Positions 59,136 to 64,000 of a stretch of 64,000 nucleotides of DNA are shown here, in pieces (position 1 is the stretch's first letter; each line of letters opens with the position of its first letter). The notes under the pieces were generated by a model, which was not told the origin of the DNA, searched no databases, and saw only the letters and a list, made by a program, of their open reading frames with translations. The stretch is from positions 930,001 to 994,000 of the forward strand of contig CAVZII010000005.1 in assembly GCA_963775275.1 (NCBI GenBank), written 5' to 3'. The position numbers and the translations under genes are program-made. Source of the stretch: JANWHQ01 sp963775275. GTDB taxonomy: Bacteria; Pseudomonadota; Alphaproteobacteria; Caulobacterales; Caulobacteraceae.

Positions 59136-60816
59136 CTAGAGCAAGTCGGGGCCCGCGGGGGTTTCGCCGAGTTCATCCTCCAGCTGCGCTTCGAGCGCGG
59201 CCTTGGGCCGGCGGCGCAGGGCGGCCTTGAACTCGGAGAGCTTCAGGCCCCCGAAGGCGAAGAGCAGCGGCGCGTAGATCAGCATGGCGAGGCCGACGAC
59301 CAGCAGGACGGCGATCTCCTTGGCGCCGACGGCGTGGCCGAGATGGATCCCGGCGAAGGGGGCCTCCACGGCCGAACGGAAGTAGGCGGCGGCGCCGATG
59401 AGCAGGGCCAGGGCCAGGTTGGCGAGGGCCACCCGCCCGATCCGCGCCCAGGCCTCTGGGCTCGGCCGGTACATGCGCCGGCGCATCAAGGCGAAGACCA
59501 TCTGCAGAAGGTTGACCCAGGCCGCGAGACTCGTGGCCATCGCGATGCCCCGCACGCCGATCAGCTGGAACAGGCTCACGCCCGCCACGATGTTCACCGC
59601 CACCGAGATCAGGGCGAAGCGCATGGGCGTCCGGGTGTCCTGGTGGGCGAAGAAGGCTCGGGAGGTCAGCTGGGTCAGGACGAAGGCCGGAACGCCCCAG
59701 CCGTACTGCTGCAACGCCTGGGCCGTGCGCCATGCGTCCAGGTGGGTGAATGCGCCGCGGGTGTAGAGGCCGTCGATCAGGAAGTAGGGCATCACCGTCA
59801 GGGCGACGGCGGCGGGCAGGGTGAGCGACAGGGAGAAGGTCATCGCCTCGTCGATCGCCGCCGTGGTCCCCGCCCTGTCGCCGGCGTGCACCGCGCGCGA
59901 CAGCCGCGGCAGGAGCGCCACGCCCACCGCCACACCCACCAGGGCCAGCGGCAGCTGATAGAGGCGGTCGCAGACCGCCAGCCACGACCTGGCCCCGTTC
60001 ACCTGGGAGACCAGGATCCCGGAGACGAAGATGTTGACCTGGGTCGCGCTGGCGGCGATGGCGCCGGGGACGGCGCGTGAGATCAACGCCTTGATCTCTG
60101 GCGTCAGGCGCGGCCAGCGCCAGTCGAACTCGCGCGCCTGACTTGTTGACGCCCCACCACAGGAGCGCCGCCTGAGAGACGCCGGCGGCCAGGACGCCCC
60201 AGGAGGCCGCGGTCGCGGCGCCGATCGGCGTGGAGGCGGGCAGCACGGCCAGCAGAGTCCAGAGATTGAGCAGGATCGGGGCCGCCGCCGAGAGGATGAA
60301 CCGGTTCCGGGCGTTCAGCACGCCCGACAGGTGCGCGTAGATCGCCATGCACGGCAGGTAGGGCATGGTGATCTGGGTGAGCAGGATGGCCAGCTTGAAC
60401 TTGGCCGGGGTATGCGCGAACCCCGGCGCGATCAGGTACATCAGCCAGGGCATGGCGAGCTCGGCCAGGACCGTGATGGCGAGGGTCGCGGCGGCCAGCA
60501 CGGCCATGGCGTCGGCGGCCAGGACGTCGGCCGTCTCCTCGCCGTCCTGCTCCAGCGACCTCGAGTAGGCGGGCACGAAGGCGGCCGCGAAGGCGCCTTC
60601 GGCGAAGATGCGGCGGAACAGGTTGGGGAAGGCGAAGGCGGTGTTGAAGGCGTCCGCCGCGAAGGTCGCGCTGGCGCCCATGGTGAAGGACACCGCCAGG
60701 TCCCGCGCGAAGCCCATCACGCGGCTGACCATGGTCAGGCTGGAGTAGACCATGGACGAGCGGATCAGCCCCGAGGCCTGCGGCTTTGAGCTGGAAGGCG
60801 GGGCTGCGACGGTCAC
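59136..60816 (-). pseudogene. murJ: Lipid II flippase MurJ, frameshifted near 60125-60140
   Basis: Essential polytopic flippase (MviN/MurJ) of about 560 residues if repaired. The first frame covers GTG 60816 through the first six or so helices up to LLWWGVNKSGA. The rest (EFDWRWPRLTPEIKAL onward, then SRAVPGAIAASATQVN) is in another frame to 59136. One extra base in the GCGCGC run at about 60125-60140 accounts for this. Since murJ is essential in relatives and both halves are intact, an assembly error is the likely cause. Confidence 0.85.
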
Positions 60817-60860
60817 GTTGCGGCGGTACGCCGGGGCCCGGAGCCGGTCAAGGTCGCGTC

Positions 60861-62138
60861 CTAGGACCGGTCCCCGAGCCACGGCGCCAAGGGCTCGCGC
60901 GCCAGCATCTCGTCGTACGTGGGCCGAGGACGCACCACGGCGAAGCGGTCGCCGTGAACCAGCACCTCGGGCGCGAGCGGGCGGGTGTTGTATTCGCTGG
61001 ACATCACCGCGCCATAGGCGCCCGCCGACATGAAGGCGACGAGGTCGCCTGCCTCGAGCTCGGGCAGGAGACGGTCGCGGGTGAAGGTGTCGCCGGTCTC
61101 GCAGATGGGCCCGACCACGTCGTGCGGCAGGCGCGGCGCGCCCGGCGGCGGGACGATCACCGGCCGGATGTCGTGGTAGGCGTCGTACATGGCCGGACGG
61201 ATCAGGTCGTTCATGGCCGCGTCCAGCACCAGGAACCGCCGCCCTTCGGGGCGGACGTGCAGGTGGATCACGCGCGAAAGCAGCACGCCGGCGTTGGCCG
61301 CGATCACCCGTCCCGGCTCGAACGCCAGATCGATGTCCACGCCGTCGAAGACCTTCCCTGCAGCCTCGGCGAGAGCCGCCGGCGAGGGCGGCTCGGGCTG
61401 GTTGAAATAGGGCACGCCCAGCCCGCCGCCGAGGTCGAGACGGGAGACCTTCAGGCCCTGGGCGCGCAGCCGCAGGGCGAGGTCCCGCAAGGTGGCGTAG
61501 GCGGCCTGGAGCGGCGCGAGGTCGGTGATCTGGCTGCCGATGTGGCAGGCGAGTCCCACCGGCTCGAGCGAGGCGCTCTCCGCGGCGCGGCGGTAGAGCC
61601 GCTCGGCCTCGGAGAGGGAGACGCCGAACTTGGCGGCCGCCTGGCCGGTGGTGATCTTGGCGTGGCCGCCGGCGCCGACGTCCGGGTTCACGCGGATGGC
61701 CATCCGGGCGCGGCCCCCGCGCGCGGAGGCGATACGCTCGAGCTCATCGAGCTCGGGCTCGGACTCGATGTTGATCTGGCCCACCTCGGCTTCGAGGGCG
61801 AAGGCGAGCTCGGCGGCGGTCTTGCCGGCGCCGGAGAAGACAACCTTGGACGCCGGAATGCCCGCCCGGAGCGCCCGGCGGATCTCGCCTTCGGACACCG
61901 TGTCGGCGCCCGCCCCGAGCCGCCCCAGGGTCGCCAGCACCGAGAGGTTGGAGTTGGCCTTGACCGCGTAGAACACCTCCACCGGCCGGGGCGCGAAGGC
62001 GGCCTCGAACACCTTGAGGTGCCGGGTGAGGGTGGCGGTGGAGTAGACATAGGCCGGCGTGCCGACCTCGCGCGCGATCCGGCTCAGGGGTACGGCCTCG
62101 CAGGCGAGCTCGCCGCCGACCGCCTCGAAGTGGTTCAT
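60861..62138 (-). CDS. lysA: Diaminopimelate decarboxylase
   Basis: 425-aa PLP enzyme, last step of lysine synthesis. PLP-binding Lys60 is in FYAVKANSN. Further blocks are HIGSQITDLAP, the Gly-rich LDLGGGLGVPY, EPGRVIAANAG and CETGDTF. Its ATG overlaps the stop of the small lipoprotein gene, so argH-lptM-lysA form one coupled operon. Confidence 0.96.
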   Translation of the reverse strand: MNHFEAVGGELACEAVPLSRIAREVGTPAYVYSTATLTRHLKVFEAAFAPRPVEVFYAVKANSNLSVLATLGRLGAGADTVSEGEIRRALRAGIPASKVVFSGAGKTAAELAFALEAEVGQINIESEPELDELERIASARGGRARMAIRVNPDVGAGGHAKITTGQAAAKFGVSLSEAERLYRRAAESASLEPVGLACHIGSQITDLAPLQAAYATLRDLALRLRAQGLKVSRLDLGGGLGVPYFNQPEPPSPAALAEAAGKVFDGVDIDLAFEPGRVIAANAGVLLSRVIHLHVRPEGRRFLVLDAAMNDLIRPAMYDAYHDIRPVIVPPPGAPRLPHDVVGPICETGDTFTRDRLLPELEAGDLVAFMSAGAYGAVMSSEYNTRPLAPEVLVHGDRFAVVRPRPTYDEMLAREPLAPWLGDRS

Positions 62139-62452
62139 TGCGGCGTCGTCTCGGGAGACGGCGGGGCGTCGGACGCCTGGGCCGCAGGACCGTCGGATGG
62201 ATGTCCCCTCAGGCCCTGGTCGCGGACCTCGTCGACCGATTGCGGCGCGGCGGCGTCGGAGCGGGCCGCCCCGTCGGCGCGGGCCCGGGCGGCGGCCTCG
62301 TCGCGGCCGAGCTCGGCGGATGAGGGCTGGCGCGGCTTGCCGAAGAGCGGGCTGGGACGCTGAAGCTCGGCCTGCTTGCCGCAGGCGCAGAGCGCCAGGG
62401 CGAGCCCCGCGCAAAGGACGGCCGCAGTGGTCAGACGCGCCGGCGATCTCAT
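62135..62452 (-). CDS. lptM: Small lipoprotein, LptM (YifL)-like
   Basis: 105-aa lipoprotein with a signal peptide ending in the lipobox LCAC and the conserved mature start CGKQAELQRPSPLFGKP seen in LptM, the chaperone of LptD maturation in E. coli. The rest is Ala/Asp/Glu-rich and disordered. ATG 62452 and its stop both overlap neighbours (argH and lysA) by 4 bases. Position between argH and lysA is conserved in Alphaproteobacteria. Confidence 0.8.
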   Translation of the reverse strand: MRSPARLTTAAVLCAGLALALCACGKQAELQRPSPLFGKPRQPSSAELGRDEAAARARADGAARSDAAAPQSVDEVRDQGLRGHPSDGPAAQASDAPPSPETTPQ

Positions 62453-63876
62453 CTCAGTCGTTCCTTCCACGCCGCGACCCTCGCGCGCACCTGGTCCGGC
62501 GAGGTCCCGCCGAAGCTCGCGCGGCTGGCGGCCGAGGCCTGCGGCGTCAGCACCTCATAGACCTTGCCGGTGATCCGGGGCTCGATCTCCTTGAACGCCT
62601 CCAGCGGCAGGTCCGCAAGCTCGACCCCGAGCGTCTCGGCCCGCTTCACCGCCGCGCCGGCCAGATGGTGGGCCTGCCGGAAGGGCAGGTCGAGGTTCAG
62701 CACAAGCCAGTCGGCAAGGTCGGTGGCCGTGGAGAAGCCCGCGCCCGCCGCCGCCGCCATCCGCGCGCGGTCGGGCTCGAGGTCGGCGATCATGCCGGTC
62801 ATGGCTTTCAAGGAGAGCTCGAGCGCATCGAAGGCCTCGAACACCGGCTCCTTGTCCTCCTGCATGTCCTTGCAGTAGGCGAGCGGCAGTCCCTTCATGG
62901 TCATGGCCAGGGAGACGAAGGCGCCCGCGATGCGCCCGCTCTTGGCGCGGATCAGCTCGGCGGCGTCGGGATTGCGCTTCTGCGGCATGATCGAGGAGCC
63001 GGTGGTGAAGGCGTCCGACAGGGCCGCAAAGCCGAACTGGGGCGTGGTCCACAGCACGATCTCCTCGGCCAGCCGCGACAGGTGAACGGCCGTGATGGCG
63101 GCGGCCGACAGGGCCTCGAGCGCGAAGTCCCGCGCCGAGACGCCGTCCATGGAGTTGGCCATGGGCCGATCGAACCCCAGCGCCTGGGCGGTCTGGTCGC
63201 GGTCGATCGGGAAGGCGGTGCCGGCCAGCGCCGCGGAGCCCAGCGGGCTCTCGTTCATCCTCACGCGGGCGTCGGCGAAGCGGCCGGCGTCGCGGCCGAA
63301 CATCTCCACATAGGCCATCATGTGATGGCCGAAAGTCACCGGCTGGGCGGGCTGGAGATGGGTGAAGCCCGGCATCAGGGCGTCCGCGTTCGCGTCGGCC
63401 TGGACGAGCAGCGCGCGTTGCAGGGCGTTAAGCTCCGCGACGGCGCCGTCGCAGGCGTCGCGCACCCAGAGCCTGAGATCCAGCGCCACCTGGTCGTTGC
63501 GCGAGCGGGCGGTGTGAAGCCGGCCGGCGGCGGGGCCGATCAGCTCGGCGAGCCGCGCCTCGATGTTCATGTGGATGTCTTCGAACTCGTCCCTGAAGGG
63601 GAAGACGCCCTCCTCCATCTCGCGCTCGATCCGGGAGAGACCGTCCTGGATCGCGGCCTCGTCCTGGGTTGAAATCAGTCCGCAACTGGCCAACATCGCC
63701 GCCTGTGCGCGTGAGCCCCGGATGTCCTGGGCGGCCAGGCGCCGGTCGAAGCCGATGGAGACGTTGATCGCCTGCATCAGCTCGGCCGGCCGGGCTGAGA
63801 AGCGCCCGCCCCACATGGCCTGGCCCTGCGCCGGGCCGGGAGCGGCCTTTGACGGATCGGAGGCGTCGTCGGTCAT
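62449..63876 (-). CDS. argH: Argininosuccinate lyase
   Basis: 475-aa fumarase-superfamily enzyme that yields arginine and fumarate. The signature is GSSIMPQKRNPD; HTARSRNDQVALD and the catalytic THLQPAQPVTFGHH are also present. Its ATG directly abuts the ATG of the divergent tlpA-like gene (CATATG), leaving no untranslated spacer. Confidence 0.96.
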   Translation of the reverse strand: MTDDASDPSKAAPGPAQGQAMWGGRFSARPAELMQAINVSIGFDRRLAAQDIRGSRAQAAMLASCGLISTQDEAAIQDGLSRIEREMEEGVFPFRDEFEDIHMNIEARLAELIGPAAGRLHTARSRNDQVALDLRLWVRDACDGAVAELNALQRALLVQADANADALMPGFTHLQPAQPVTFGHHMMAYVEMFGRDAGRFADARVRMNESPLGSAALAGTAFPIDRDQTAQALGFDRPMANSMDGVSARDFALEALSAAAITAVHLSRLAEEIVLWTTPQFGFAALSDAFTTGSSIMPQKRNPDAAELIRAKSGRIAGAFVSLAMTMKGLPLAYCKDMQEDKEPVFEAFDALELSLKAMTGMIADLEPDRARMAAAAGAGFSTATDLADWLVLNLDLPFRQAHHLAGAAVKRAETLGVELADLPLEAFKEIEPRITGKVYEVLTPQASAASRASFGGTSPDQVRARVAAWKERLR

Positions 63877-64000
63877 ATGAGCGAAGTCCAGGACAAGGGG
63901 ACGAAGGCGCCCGGCGGGGGCAAGAAGCTCGTCTGGGCCGGGCTTGGCCTGATCGCCGTCGCGGCGATTCTATACGGCGCCGCAGCCATCGTCTTCAAAT
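63877..64000 (+). CDS. tlpA: TlpA-like membrane protein, 5' part only
   Basis: The first 41 codons of a gene cut by the window edge. A short Lys/Gly-rich cytoplasmic start precedes one membrane helix (LVWAGLGLIAVAAILYGA). In many Alphaproteobacteria a membrane-anchored thioredoxin (TlpA) is divergent from argH, hence the call; the thioredoxin domain itself is outside the window. Confidence 0.55.
   Translation, partial: MSEVQDKGTKAPGGGKKLVWAGLGLIAVAAILYGAAAIVFK

Overview
The window is about 70 % G+C, almost wall-to-wall coding, and carries proteins typical of Alphaproteobacteria. Several features point to Caulobacterales (Caulobacter/Phenylobacterium-like): a TacA-type sigma-54 activator, the sucC-sucD-sucA-sucB block, the run tsaB-rimI-fur, miaB-phoH-ybeY-corC-lnt and XRE-metK, and argH/lptM/lysA with a divergent tlpA-like gene. 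Genus is inferred from content only. No rRNA, tRNA, CRISPR array, phage or complete insertion sequence was seen.

Layout. 0-8.5 kb: frameshifted histidine kinase, sufE, bioB, HIT hydrolase, mdh, an exported protein, a Na+/H+ antiporter, a GNAT acetyltransferase, a membrane LytTR regulator and a frameshifted DUF2306 protein. 8.5-19.7 kb: a three-domain GH18-deacetylase-glycosyltransferase protein, then the TCA block sucC-cupin-sucD and sucA-sucB, then a vapBC toxin-antitoxin pair with a visible operator. 19.7-35.7 kb: a segment bounded by two identical, inversely oriented 166-bp double-hairpin elements. It holds tacA (broken by frameshifts), a stand-alone ThDP enzyme, two membrane glycan genes, the branched-chain 2-oxoacid dehydrogenase genes (E1 alpha, E1 beta, E2) divergent from hmgA and an ArgE/DapE-type peptidase, and a GSCFA-TPR protein. 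35.7-45.2 kb: a TadG-like vWA protein, mtgA, a WD40 protein, a tandem structured repeat array, exbD, an SDR, a CobW GTPase beside a NicO-like transporter with a Zur-like palindrome, an EamA transporter and gluQRS. 45.1-64 kb: HNH nuclease, TPR protein, metK (with a candidate SAM/SAH-type leader), XRE, lnt-corC-ybeY-phoH-miaB, GST, fur-rimI-tsaB, a RutE-like reductase, nfuA, trpS, murJ (frameshifted), lysA-lptM-argH and the start of a tlpA-like gene.

The genes are mostly housekeeping: TCA cycle, amino-acid catabolism, translation and tRNA modification, envelope biogenesis, Fe-S and metal homeostasis. The unusual signals are non-coding: the paired double-hairpin elements, the covarying hairpin array near 40 kb, the metK leader pseudoknot and the palindrome in front of the metal transporter. 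Six single-base frameshifts in four otherwise well-conserved genes, including murJ, suggest residual indel errors in the assembly.
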